A DNA stretch of 64,000 nucleotides from Bacillota bacterium (GTDB taxonomy: Bacteria; Bacillota; Bacilli; Paenibacillales; Paenibacillaceae). The position numbers were made by a program, and so were the translations under genes. Under the pieces are notes generated by a model that saw only the letters and a program-made list of their open reading frames with translations, had not been told where the DNA came from and ran no database searches. Shown here piece by piece: positions 25,430 to 34,235 of this stretch (position 1 is the stretch's first letter; the number at the start of each line of letters is the position of its first letter). The DNA lies in NCBI GenBank assembly GCA_023460795.1, contig JAEWPC010000021.1:11818-75817 (forward strand), in the 5' to 3' direction.

Positions 25430-26280
25430 CCGTTCCACTTGCGATAACGCATCGGATTCGTACCGGTAATTTTCTTGAAAGTGCGGTTGAAATGCGCGAA
25501 CTGCTCGAAGCCGACTTGCTCGGAGATGTCGGTCACGCGGGCGTCCGTCTGCGCGAGCAGGACCTGCGCTTCCCGCACGCGAGTCAGGTTCTGATAGCCG
25601 ACGAGGGTGAAGCCGGTAACCGACTTGAACGTCCGGCTTAAGTAGGAAGGGCTCATGCCGAACCTATCGGACAATTGTTGCAGGGGAAGCCGGTCCGCGT
25701 AATGCGCGTTAATATATTGGACGACCTCGGCGATTCTCCGGTGCGTCGGGCTGAGCGGATCCTCGGTAACGGGGACGTCCGCATGCTTCAACCGTAAGGC
25801 GAATACCAATAGCTGCGTGACGAGAAGGCGGATCGATAACTCGAATCCGTCTTCTTGCTGTTTCACTTCCTCGGTCATCCGGCGAAACAGCTGCTCGACG
25901 ATCATTTGCTCCTGCGGCTTTAAGCGGTACTGATGGTTCTCCCGATGGAAAATGCTCAGCAATTCAGGCCGGAACAACGGATGGCCGGTGCCGAGAAAAT
26001 CGTCGCTGAAGTTCATGACGACGCGCTCGTGCTGCGGAGAGCCTAGCACGGACGTCTTGTGGACGTCGTATTTGTTAATGAAGACGAGATCGCCGGGAGC
26101 GATGGCGTATGCTCGGTCTTTGATGAAATAATGCCTGCGACCGGACAGCTGGTAGTACACCTCGTACGTGCCATGGTAGTGATTGTTCCTCTCGAACGGA
26201 GAGGTGCGCTGCACCTGATCGAGATAGAACTGGCCTTCTTCGTTGCCGTAACGCACGATACTCGTTTCTTTAGGTTGCAT
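25426..26280 (-). CDS. AraC-family transcriptional regulator
   Basis: A 284-residue regulator; ATG 26280 is preceded by GAGGTG at 5 bases, better than the upstream start. The cupin has NNHYHGTYEVYYQLSGRRHYF and GDLVFINKYDVHKTS. The end has LQQLSDRFGMSPSYLSRTFKS and RVTDISEQVGFEQFAHFNRTF with GTNPMRYRK. It is divergent from uxaC across 170 bp, so it probably controls the uronate operon. In Bacillus that job belongs to ExuR, of the LacI family; the AraC alternative is inferred from position. Confidence 0.9.
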   Translation of the reverse strand: MQPKETSIVRYGNEEGQFYLDQVQRTSPFERNNHYHGTYEVYYQLSGRRHYFIKDRAYAIAPGDLVFINKYDVHKTSVLGSPQHERVVMNFSDDFLGTGHPLFRPELLSIFHRENHQYRLKPQEQMIVEQLFRRMTEEVKQQEDGFELSIRLLVTQLLVFALRLKHADVPVTEDPLSPTHRRIAEVVQYINAHYADRLPLQQLSDRFGMSPSYLSRTFKSVTGFTLVGYQNLTRVREAQVLLAQTDARVTDISEQVGFEQFAHFNRTFKKITGTNPMRYRKWNG

Positions 26281-26389
26281 GGACACACCTCGGAGCAAAA
26301 AAGATCATATTTAACCTCATTATAGCAAAAAAGAGCAATTATTCGCACATATATTGTCCTATGATAGAAACATATAAGGGATCTATCAA

Positions 26390-26438
26390 GGGTGAGTTGT
26401 ATTCGAGCCCGACGAAGATTCAACGATATCGAGGAGGA
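26390..26438 (+). promoter_or_regulatory. Shared sugar-gene leader element, copy B (before uxaC)
   Basis: It has the same three blocks as copies A and C (GGGTGAGTT, TCGAGCCCGACGAAGATTC, ATATCGAGGAGGA) and ends in the uxaC ribosome binding site. TTCG and CGAA around AGCCCGA could form a short hairpin. Here it lies in a true intergenic gap. Confidence 0.7.
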
Positions 26439-26450
26439 ATTGCTGCGCTT

Positions 26451-27863
26451 ATGAAGCCATTCATGGACGACGACTTCTTGCTGACGAACGAGACTGCGAT
26501 TCGACTATATCATGACTATGCCGCTCATATGCCGATTATCGACTACCATTGCCACCTTGAACCGCGCGAGATCGCCGAGAACAAACGGTTCTCCAACCTG
26601 ACCGAAGCTTGGCTCTACGGAGATCACTACAAATGGCGGGCGATGCGGACGAACGGCATCGAGGAGAAATTCGTGACCGGAGGCGAAAGAGTGACCGATT
26701 ACGACCGGTTCCTGGCTTACGCGCGCACGGTACCGGCGACGATCGGCAATCCGCTGTTCCACTGGTCGCACCTGGAGCTGCGTCGGATGTTCGGCGTGGA
26801 GGACATCATTAACGAAGCCAATGCCCCCGTCATCTGGGAGAAGACGAAAGCCGTGTTCGACCAGGGGCTGTCCGTCCGCGACCTGATCCGCGACAATCGC
26901 GTCACGGTCATCTGCACGACGGACGATCCGGCGGACACGCTCGAATATCATGTTGCGATTCGCGATGACCAGAGCATTGATACGAAGGTGCTCCCATCGT
27001 TCCGTCCGGATAAAGCGCTTAATATTCGCGCCGCGACGTTCTTGCCGTGGATCAAGCGCTTGGAAGGCGTCATCGGCTCCGAGATCGGCGATTACGACGC
27101 GCTGTTGGCGGCTCTTGAAAGCCGGGTAGCGTTCTTCCACGAGACAGGCTGCCGCGTATCGGACCACGCGCTCGACGAAGTTCCTTTCATCCCGTGCACG
27201 CAAGACGAAGCCGCGGCAATATTCGCCAAGGCGCTGCAAGGCGAGACGATCGGCAGGGAAGACGAGCATCGATACAAGACGTTCACGCTGCTGCAGCTTG
27301 GCAGGTGGTACGCGGAGCGGGATTGGGCGATGCAGCTTCACATGCATGCCCGCCGCAACAACAACGGACGCATGTTCGCGAAGCTCGGCCCGGATACCGG
27401 CTACGATTCGATCGGCGACGGACAGCTAGCGGACGCGCTCGTCGGCTTGCTGAATAGCCTGAATGTAGAAGGCAAGCTTCCGCGCACGATTCTATACTCG
27501 CTTAACCCTAACGATAACGATCTGCTGGCTTCCATCATCGGTTCGTTCCAAGGAGACGGCATTCCCGGCAAAATCCAGCTCGGGTCCGCTTGGTGGTTCA
27601 ACGACACGAAAGACGGCATGATCGCCCAAATGACGTCGCTCGCCAATCTGGGGCTGCTGAGCCGATTCGTCGGGATGCTTACCGATTCGCGAAGCTTCCT
27701 CTCTTTTACGAGACACGAGTACTTCCGCAGAATTCTGTGCAATATGCTCGGAGAATGGGTAGAACGCGGCGAAGCGCCGAACGACATGGCATGGCTCGGC
27801 GGCATCGTGCAGGATATTAGCTATCGGAACGCGGAGCGATACTTCCGGTTCGGAGCGATCTAA
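26451..27863 (+). CDS. uxaC: Uronate isomerase (glucuronate/galacturonate isomerase)
   Basis: A 470-residue amidohydrolase-fold enzyme converting D-galacturonate to tagaturonate and D-glucuronate to fructuronate. Motifs are YHCHLEPREIAENKRF, the GDHYKWRAMR stretch, TTDDPADTLEYH, MQLHMHARRNNN and LTDSRSFLSFTRHEYFRR. I start at ATG 26451 (MKPFMDDDF), 12 bases after AGGAGGA. The frame stays open upstream, but that part only translates the leader element. Length matches the family (about 470). First gene of uxaC-uxaB-uxaA. Confidence 0.96.
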   Translation: MKPFMDDDFLLTNETAIRLYHDYAAHMPIIDYHCHLEPREIAENKRFSNLTEAWLYGDHYKWRAMRTNGIEEKFVTGGERVTDYDRFLAYARTVPATIGNPLFHWSHLELRRMFGVEDIINEANAPVIWEKTKAVFDQGLSVRDLIRDNRVTVICTTDDPADTLEYHVAIRDDQSIDTKVLPSFRPDKALNIRAATFLPWIKRLEGVIGSEIGDYDALLAALESRVAFFHETGCRVSDHALDEVPFIPCTQDEAAAIFAKALQGETIGREDEHRYKTFTLLQLGRWYAERDWAMQLHMHARRNNNGRMFAKLGPDTGYDSIGDGQLADALVGLLNSLNVEGKLPRTILYSLNPNDNDLLASIIGSFQGDGIPGKIQLGSAWWFNDTKDGMIAQMTSLANLGLLSRFVGMLTDSRSFLSFTRHEYFRRILCNMLGEWVERGEAPNDMAWLGGIVQDISYRNAERYFRFGAI

Positions 27864-27879
27864 AGGAGCTGAACGAAGT

Positions 27880-29385
27880 ATGGCGGGACAGGAAACGGCA
27901 AGGCCGGGCACACCGTTGATCGGACCGGACGCGCTACCGCGGGAAGCGCGCGAGTCGTTCGAGCGCGATCGGGAGCTGCCGGTCAAAGTGCTGCAGATCG
28001 GCGAAGGCAACTTCTTGCGCGGGTTCGCGGATTGGATGCTGCAAGCGTGCAACCGGCAAGGGTTGTTTAACGGAACGGTCGCGGTGACGCAGCCGCGACC
28101 GTCGGGCAAGCCGCACATAGATCAGCTGAAAGCCCAACAAGGCATATACACGTTGCTCGTCCGCGGCATTCGCGACGGCAAGCGGATCGAGGAGCAAGAG
28201 ACGATTTCCGTCTTGACGAGGATGATCGATCCGTACGAGGAGTGGGAGGCGTTCTTGGCGCTCGCGGACGTTCCGGAGCTCGAGTTCGTCATCTCGAATA
28301 CGACGGAAGCGGGGCTTGCTTACCAATCGTCGGAATGGCGGGAAGGCGAACCGGTGCTCTCCTATCCCGGCAAGCTGACCGCCCTTCTGTATCGCCGCTA
28401 TCGTACGTTCGGCGGTGATTCGGCGAAAGGACTCGTGCATCTGCCATGCGAGCTGCTTGACCGCAACGGCGAGCGGCTGCGGGAGATCGTGCTCAGGCAC
28501 GCGGACGATTGGGGATTGCCCGAAGCGTTCAAGGCATGGGTGAACGATGCCAACGCGTTCCTGAATACGCTCGTCGACCGGATCGTGACGGGATATCCGG
28601 CGGACGAGGCGGAAGGGCATTTCGCCGGATGGGGGTATGCGGATCCGCTGCTTACGACCGCGGAACCCTATCACTTCTGGGCGATCCAAGGGAGCTCGGA
28701 GCTGGAGCGGAAGCTGCCGCTTGCGAAAGCAGGCTTGAACGTTCGCTGGGTGGACGATTTGGCCCCGTATCAGCTGCGGAAAGTGAGAATATTGAACGGC
28801 ACGCATACGATGATGGCGACGATCGGTCTCGTGAACGGCGTTCGCGAAGTGCGCGAAGCGCTCGAGAACCCGCTGTGGGGACCGAAGTTCATGCAAGGGC
28901 TGTTCGACGAGATCGTGCCCGGGCTTCCTCTCGAACACGCGGAATTGACGGCTTACGCGAACGCGACGCTGGAACGGTTCCGCAACCCGTACATTAAGCA
29001 CAAGCTGTCCGATATCGCGATGAATAGCCTGTCGAAATGGAAGGTCAGACTGCTTCCTTCGCTTAAAGCCCATTACGAGCGGACGGGCAACGCACCGGCG
29101 GTGCTGACCGAGTCGCTCGCGTCGCTGCTTCGCTTATATCGGCCGGCGGACGTATCCGGACCGCCGCAATCGCGATTGCCGGACGGTACGCTGTTCGCGC
29201 TTCGCGACGATCCGTCGCTGCTCGAGTCGATCCGCCAAGCGTGGACGGTATCGGAGAACACGGGGTCGGCCATAAAGGAAATCTTATCGATGGATGCGAT
29301 CTGGGGAGAGGATCTAACCGCATACCCAGGCTTAGCAGATGAAGTCATTAGGCGTATGCCGCAAGGAGGGGAGGAAACGCGATGA
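27880..29385 (+). CDS. uxaB: Tagaturonate reductase (altronate oxidoreductase)
   Basis: A 501-residue NAD-dependent mannitol dehydrogenase-family enzyme reducing tagaturonate to altronate. Marks are KVLQIGEGNFLRGFADWM at the nucleotide fold, FVISNTTEAGL, the catalytic KVRILNGTHT stretch and NPYIKHKLSDIAMNSLSKW. It follows uxaC by 16 bases and overlaps uxaA by 4 bases (ATGA). Some family members act as fructuronate reductases (UxuB); linkage to uxaA favours UxaB. Confidence 0.94.
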   Translation: MAGQETARPGTPLIGPDALPREARESFERDRELPVKVLQIGEGNFLRGFADWMLQACNRQGLFNGTVAVTQPRPSGKPHIDQLKAQQGIYTLLVRGIRDGKRIEEQETISVLTRMIDPYEEWEAFLALADVPELEFVISNTTEAGLAYQSSEWREGEPVLSYPGKLTALLYRRYRTFGGDSAKGLVHLPCELLDRNGERLREIVLRHADDWGLPEAFKAWVNDANAFLNTLVDRIVTGYPADEAEGHFAGWGYADPLLTTAEPYHFWAIQGSSELERKLPLAKAGLNVRWVDDLAPYQLRKVRILNGTHTMMATIGLVNGVREVREALENPLWGPKFMQGLFDEIVPGLPLEHAELTAYANATLERFRNPYIKHKLSDIAMNSLSKWKVRLLPSLKAHYERTGNAPAVLTESLASLLRLYRPADVSGPPQSRLPDGTLFALRDDPSLLESIRQAWTVSENTGSAIKEILSMDAIWGEDLTAYPGLADEVIRRMPQGGEETR

Positions 29386-30878
29386 GCGATACGGTACTGC
29401 TGCATTCGGAGGACGATGTCGCGATTGCGCTTCGGGATTTGAAAGCCGGAGAGAGCCTGCGCATAAGCACGCCTTCGGGCGATATCGCCGTAACGGTCCT
29501 GGATGAAGTTACCCGCGGCCATAAGCTCGCGCTGCGTTCGATCCCGGCTGGTCAGCATGTTCGCAAATTCGGTTATTCGATTGGCGTGGCACAAGCGGAT
29601 ATTCCAGCGGGCAGCTGGGTGCATACGCACAATGTGCGCACGGGACTGGGCGGTTTGTTGAACTATCGTTACGAACCTAAGCCGCCGGTAACCGCGCAGC
29701 CGCAAGGACATACGTTTCTTGGTTATGAGCGGGACAACGGGGAAGTCGGCATCCGCAACGAAATTTGGATCTTAAACACGGTAGGCTGCATCAACAAAAC
29801 GTGCGAGCTGCTCGCCAGGATGGGCTCGAACCGGTTCGCCGGACGCGGCATCGACGGCGTCTATCATTTCGCCCATCCGTTCGGCTGCTCGCAGCTGGGC
29901 GACGATCTGAGCTTTACGAAGCAACTCCTCGCCTCTCTCGCGGAGCACGGCAACGCGGCCGGCGTTCTTATCGTCGGACTGGGCTGCGAGAATAATCAGA
30001 TTGCCGGCATGCAGGAGCTGCTAGGCGATGGCGGCGGCCGCATACGCTACCTGAGATCGCAGGACGAGGAAGACGAGCTCGAAACGGGTATGGGGCTGTT
30101 GGAAGAGCTGGTCGCGTACGCCGAACGGTTCGAGCGCAAGCCGATTCCGTTGTCCAAGCTGAAGCTCGGGCTGAAGTGCGGCGGTTCCGACGGCTTCTCC
30201 GGCATAACGGCTAATCCGCTCGTCGGCCGGTTGGCGGACATCGTGACGGCTGAAGGCGGCACGGCGCTGCTCACGGAAGTGCCCGAGATGTTCGGTGCGG
30301 AGACGATTCTGATGAATCGCGCGACGAACGAGGAAGTGTTCGGTAAAGTCGTGCATCTGATCAACGACTTTAAGCAATACTTCATCCGGCACAAACAAGA
30401 AATTTACGAGAACCCGTCTCCGGGCAATAAAGCCGGCGGCATTACGACGCTGGAGGAGAAGTCGCTTGGCTGTACGCAGAAGGGCGGACACGCCAGCGTG
30501 ACCGACGTGCTGCCCTACGGTGTCCGGGCAAGCAAGCCGGGCCTGAATTTGATCCAAGGGCCGGGCAATGATCTCGTCTCGGTGACGGCGCTCGCCGCGG
30601 CCGGCGCGCATATCGTGCTGTTCACGACGGGACGAGGCACGCCGTTCGGCGGCCCCGTGCCGACGGTCAAGCTGTCGACGAACAGCGAGCTGGCCGCCAA
30701 GAAGAAGCATTGGATCGATTTCGATGCCGGCCGCCTGCTCAGCGGCACGAGCATGGATGAACTCTCGCAGGATTTGCTAACCTATGTGCTGGGTCTGGCA
30801 TCCGGCTCCGAACGGACTAACGGCGAGAAGAACGGCTTCAGGGAAATCGCGATTTTCAAAGACGGCGTTATTCTATAA
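29382..30878 (+). CDS. uxaA: Altronate dehydratase
   Basis: A 498-residue enzyme dehydrating D-altronate to 2-keto-3-deoxygluconate. An N-terminal SAF domain (about residues 1-95, DDVAIALRDLKAGE, IGVAQADIPAGSWVHTHN) is followed by the large UxaA domain (GYERDNGEVGIRNEIWIL, HPFGCSQLGDD, GLKCGGSDGFSGITANP, CTQKGGHASVTDVL, TTGRGTPFGGPVPTVK). Metal-binding cysteines and histidines are present. It completes the isomerase, reductase, dehydratase series. No KdgK or KdgA gene is in the window, so the last steps are encoded elsewhere. Confidence 0.95.
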   Translation: MSDTVLLHSEDDVAIALRDLKAGESLRISTPSGDIAVTVLDEVTRGHKLALRSIPAGQHVRKFGYSIGVAQADIPAGSWVHTHNVRTGLGGLLNYRYEPKPPVTAQPQGHTFLGYERDNGEVGIRNEIWILNTVGCINKTCELLARMGSNRFAGRGIDGVYHFAHPFGCSQLGDDLSFTKQLLASLAEHGNAAGVLIVGLGCENNQIAGMQELLGDGGGRIRYLRSQDEEDELETGMGLLEELVAYAERFERKPIPLSKLKLGLKCGGSDGFSGITANPLVGRLADIVTAEGGTALLTEVPEMFGAETILMNRATNEEVFGKVVHLINDFKQYFIRHKQEIYENPSPGNKAGGITTLEEKSLGCTQKGGHASVTDVLPYGVRASKPGLNLIQGPGNDLVSVTALAAAGAHIVLFTTGRGTPFGGPVPTVKLSTNSELAAKKKHWIDFDAGRLLSGTSMDELSQDLLTYVLGLASGSERTNGEKNGFREIAIFKDGVIL

Positions 30879-30898
30879 CTCAGGAGGAGATAAGCATC

Positions 30899-32191
30899 AT
30901 GGCCAAAAAGAAATACGTACTCGTAGGATCGGGCAGCCGGGCGGAATTTTTCTACGGCGCCATCGCCTCGGAATATCGGGACACGTCGGAGCTCGTCGCC
31001 TTCTGCGATACGAACCAGACGAGAATGAACTTCGCGAACAAGCTGCTCAAGGACAAATACGACTACACTCCCGTCGCGACTTACAAGACGAATGAATTCG
31101 ATCGAATGATCGAGGAGCATAAGCCGGACGCCGTCATCGTGACGAGCGTGGACCGCACGCACCATACGTACATCATTCGCGCCATGGAGCTGGGCTGCGA
31201 CGTCATCACCGAGAAGCCGATGACGGTAGACGAGCGCAAATGCCAAGAGATTCTCGACGCGGTCGAGCGCACGGGACGGTGCGTGCGGGTAACGTTCAAC
31301 TATCGCTACGCGCCGCACCATACGAAAGCGAGAGAGTTGATCCGCGACGGCGCGATCGGCCAAGTGACCTCCGTCCACTTCGAATGGCTGCTCAACACGA
31401 TGCACGGCGCGGACTACTTCCGCAGATGGCATCGCGACAAGCGGAACAGCGGCGGTTTGCTCGTCCACAAGTCGACGCACCACTTCGACCTCGTCAACTT
31501 CTGGATCGGCTCGCAGCCGGAGGAAGTGTTCGCTTACGGCGATCTGCTGTTCTACGGCAAAGAGAACGCCGAGCAGCGCGGAGTGACCGAGTTCTACGAA
31601 CGAGCGACCGGCAACGAATACGCGAAGAAAGATCCGTTCGCGCTCCACTTGGACGAGAACGATTATTTGAAGCAGATGTACTTGGACGCCGAAGCGGAGG
31701 ACGGCTACCGCCGCGACCAAAGCGTGTTCGGGGACGGCATCAGCATCGAGGACACGATGGGCGTTATGGTTCGCTATAAGAACAAAGCGATCCTTACGTA
31801 TTCGCTTAACGCCTATATGCCGTGGGAGGGTTATCGCATCGCGTTCAACGGCACGAAAGGCCGCCTGGAGATGACGATCGTCGAGCAATCCTACGTGAAC
31901 GGCAGCGGCAGCAAGGCGCTCGAAGGCGCGCTCAAAGACAGACGCATCATCCTATTCCCGCAATGGGAGCCGCCGGTAGAGATCGAGATCGAAGAAGGCG
32001 AAGGCGGCCATGGCGGGGGCGACCCGGTGCTGCTGAACGATCTGTTCGGCACGCCTAGCCACGACGAGTTTAACCGCGCGGCGAACCACGTCGACGGGGC
32101 GCGCTCGATCTTGACGGGTATAGCGGCCAATCGCTCGATTCGTACTGGCCAAGCGGTGAAAGTCGCCGACCTCGTGAAGTTCCACGACTAA
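30899..32191 (+). CDS. Gfo/Idh/MocA family oxidoreductase
   Basis: A 430-residue NAD(P)-dependent dehydrogenase: Rossmann start YVLVGSGSRAEFFYGAI, VTSVDRTHHTYIIRAM, the EKPMTVDERKCQ motif, and a long C-terminal domain (HKSTHHFDLVNFWIG). CAGGAGGAG precedes the ATG 20 bases after uxaA, so it belongs to the uxa transcript. It probably handles a modified sugar or uronic acid feeding this route, but the substrate cannot be read. A strong terminator follows. Confidence 0.9.
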   Translation: MAKKKYVLVGSGSRAEFFYGAIASEYRDTSELVAFCDTNQTRMNFANKLLKDKYDYTPVATYKTNEFDRMIEEHKPDAVIVTSVDRTHHTYIIRAMELGCDVITEKPMTVDERKCQEILDAVERTGRCVRVTFNYRYAPHHTKARELIRDGAIGQVTSVHFEWLLNTMHGADYFRRWHRDKRNSGGLLVHKSTHHFDLVNFWIGSQPEEVFAYGDLLFYGKENAEQRGVTEFYERATGNEYAKKDPFALHLDENDYLKQMYLDAEAEDGYRRDQSVFGDGISIEDTMGVMVRYKNKAILTYSLNAYMPWEGYRIAFNGTKGRLEMTIVEQSYVNGSGSKALEGALKDRRIILFPQWEPPVEIEIEEGEGGHGGGDPVLLNDLFGTPSHDEFNRAANHVDGARSILTGIAANRSIRTGQAVKVADLVKFHD

Positions 32192-32208
32192 CTTTTCTGG
32201 TATGATGG

Positions 32209-32252
32209 GGACTGTCCGTCGTCATGGGAACATGACTCGGGCAGTCCTTTTT
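32209..32252 (+). terminator. Terminator of the uxa operon
   Basis: GGACTGTCCG (32209-32218) and CGGGCAGTCC (32238-32247) enclose a second stem GTCATG/CATGAC with a GGAA tetraloop, followed by TTTTT. Confidence 0.88.
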
Positions 32253-32306
32253 CGTGTTAGCGTCGCCTCATGTCATTACTTTGTTGAAGCCCCGGCAGGG
32301 GCGGAA

Positions 32307-32660
32307 TTAGCGTTGCCACAAAACGTTGTTGAGGCGCACTCCCGGGATCGAATCGAATTAGCGTTACCACACATCGTAACTGCGGCGCACCTCCGGTACA
32401 GAGCCGGGCTAGCGTTGCCACACAATGTTACTGTGACGCACTCCTGGGACTCAGCCGAATTAGCATAGCCACACAACGTTACTGCGGCATTCCTGGGGGA
32501 TCGAGTCGAATTAGCGTTGCCGCACAACGTTACTACGACGTACCCCCGGGACTGAGCCGAATTAGCATTTCCACATATCGTTACTACGACGCACCTCCGG
32601 GACTAGGCCGAATTAGCGTTGCCGCACACCGCTACAGCAAGCCAAACCCGCCGGTCGCCC
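32307..32660 (+). repeat. Seven-copy 51-bp tandem array
   Basis: The YTAGC(G/A)-starting units lie at 32307, 32358, 32409, 32460, 32511, 32562 and 32613, every step exactly 51 bp although copies differ at many bases. The core TTAGCGTTGCCACACAACG with GTTACT next to it is the reverse complement of the 17741 array. This array fills most of the 606-bp gap before the transporter genes. Confidence 0.92.
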
Positions 32661-32710
32661 CGCCATAACGATGCCAAACCAAACACCTAACGAAAACTAC
32701 TGATTTTTCT

Positions 32711-32724
32711 TAAGCAATCGCTTA
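32711..32724. promoter_or_regulatory. Palindrome upstream of the sugar-binding protein gene
   Basis: TAAGC and GCTTA arms flank AATC, 73 bases before the ATG. It resembles a spaced LacI/CcpA-type half-site pair, but the centre is 4 bases wider than in a cre. It is a possible operator only. Confidence 0.35.
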
Positions 32725-32797
32725 CTTTTGTTTATGTCTATCATTGTCCTGCTCTTTTACAATTAAAGTGCAGTTAACTTCAAGGAGGGTTAGATTC

Positions 32798-34159
32798 ATG
32801 TTAAAGACAAAAAGTGCAGCAGTATCTATGCTTACCTTGGCTATCCTGTTATCGGCCTGCGGCAACAACAACAATAACAACGCGAGTGATGCAAGCCCAT
32901 CCAGCGCGGCGCCGGCTTCCAGCCAGGCGGCGGCATCCCCGTCCGCGGCAAGCGGAGAGAAAGTAGAGCTTCGCATGGCATGGTGGGGCTCCGACGAGCG
33001 CCACGAGAAAACCCAAAAAGCGATCGAGCTGTTCGAATCGAAAAATCCGGGCGTGACGATCACGCCTGAATATTCCGGTTTCGACGGCTACATGGACAAG
33101 CTGAACACGCAAATCGCGGCAGGCAACGCGCCCGACTTGATCCAAATGGGCGGCAACATCAAAGAATACGTAGACAAGAACGCGCTGCTCGATCTGACGC
33201 CTTATGTCGGAAGCGCGATCAACCTGGCTGACTTCAACCAAGGTCTCGTACAATCCGCAACGTTCGACGGCAAGCTGTACGGCGTCACGCTCGGCGTTAA
33301 CTCGACGAGCTTGATGTACAACAAAGCGCTGTTCGACAAAGCGGGAGTGCCGATTCCGGGCGCCAACTGGACGTACGACGATCTGAAGAACGTAGCGATC
33401 CAATTGAGCGAGAAGCTCGGCAAAGGCAATTACGCTCTCTACGACCTGTCCAGCGATTCCGGCGCATTCTCGTCGTACCTGGGCGCTTACGGCAAGAAGC
33501 TGTACGACTTTGACGGAGAACGTCACTTCGAGAAGGAAGATGCGGTAGGCTGGTTCAAGTTCTGGGCCGACCTTCGCGCCGCCGGCGCAGTCGTTCCGGC
33601 GGACGTGCAAGTGGCGAACCCGCCGACGGCTGCCGACACGACGCTCGTCGTCAAAGGTCAAGTCGCGATCCAAGCCGGTTCGGCTTCCCAGCTCGCAGGC
33701 TGGCAACAGCTGACGCAGGACACGCTCGGCCTGTTGATGTTCCCGAGCGGCCCTGCGGGCAGCGGCATGGTTCCTCCGCTTTCCGGACAATACATTACCG
33801 CGTACGCGGATACGAAGCATCCTGAAGTCGTCGCGAAATTCATCGACTTCATGGTTAACGATCCGGAAGCCGGCGTGATTCTCGGCAATACGCGCGGCGT
33901 GCCTCCGGCTGGCAAAATCCGCGACGCGCTTGCGGCTCAAGCTTCGCCGGTCGACCAAGTGATGTACGACTACATCTCCCTCGTCGCCGACACGGCGCCG
34001 CCGGTCAACTGGGTGCAATTCCCTGTCGATAACGAACTGCTTGCTCTGATGAAGCTGACGACCGAGAAAATCGGTTTCAATGCGAAATCCGTCGATGCGG
34101 CAGTAGACGAATTCATGACCGAAGTCGATAAGCTGATCGCGAAGTCGAAAGCGCAATAA
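32798..34159 (+). CDS. ABC transporter sugar-binding lipoprotein (family 1)
   Basis: A 453-residue extracellular binding lipoprotein. The signal peptide ends in lipobox LLSAC (Cys near residue 20), followed by an Asn run and a Ser/Ala-rich linker. The mature domain has VELRMAWWGSDERHEKTQKAIELF near its start and APDLIQMGG, as in maltose/oligosaccharide-binding proteins. AGGAGG precedes ATG 32798; the upstream in-frame ATG is rejected because it places the signal peptide internally. With two permeases downstream it forms a CUT1-type importer without its own ATPase. Confidence 0.93.
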   Translation: MLKTKSAAVSMLTLAILLSACGNNNNNNASDASPSSAAPASSQAAASPSAASGEKVELRMAWWGSDERHEKTQKAIELFESKNPGVTITPEYSGFDGYMDKLNTQIAAGNAPDLIQMGGNIKEYVDKNALLDLTPYVGSAINLADFNQGLVQSATFDGKLYGVTLGVNSTSLMYNKALFDKAGVPIPGANWTYDDLKNVAIQLSEKLGKGNYALYDLSSDSGAFSSYLGAYGKKLYDFDGERHFEKEDAVGWFKFWADLRAAGAVVPADVQVANPPTAADTTLVVKGQVAIQAGSASQLAGWQQLTQDTLGLLMFPSGPAGSGMVPPLSGQYITAYADTKHPEVVAKFIDFMVNDPEAGVILGNTRGVPPAGKIRDALAAQASPVDQVMYDYISLVADTAPPVNWVQFPVDNELLALMKLTTEKIGFNAKSVDAAVDEFMTEVDKLIAKSKAQ

Positions 34160-34186
34160 GCCGGACCGATTAGAGAAACAGGATAG

Positions 34187-34210
34187 GGGAGCCGAATGCG
34201 GCTCCCTTTG
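34187..34210 (+). terminator. Weak intra-operon hairpin after the binding protein gene
   Basis: GGGAGCCG (34187-34194), loop AATG, CGGCTCCC (34199-34206), then TTTGT. It lies between the binding-protein and permease genes, where partial termination or RNA protection would give more binding protein than permease. Confidence 0.65.
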
Positions 34211-34235
34211 TCCTCCAGATTGGAGAGCAAACACG

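Noticed and set aside
26361..26450. N-terminal extension of UxaC from an upstream ATG
   Set aside because: The extra 30 codons translate the conserved leader and its ribosome site; UxaC proteins are ~470 residues, matching the later start.
32307..32660. CRISPR array
   Set aside because: The whole 51-bp unit is repeated with scattered substitutions; there are no unique spacers and no cas genes nearby.
32849..34234. 461-codon minus-strand frame opposite the sugar-binding protein gene
   Set aside because: Shadow of a well-identified gene; no domain or ribosome site supports it.
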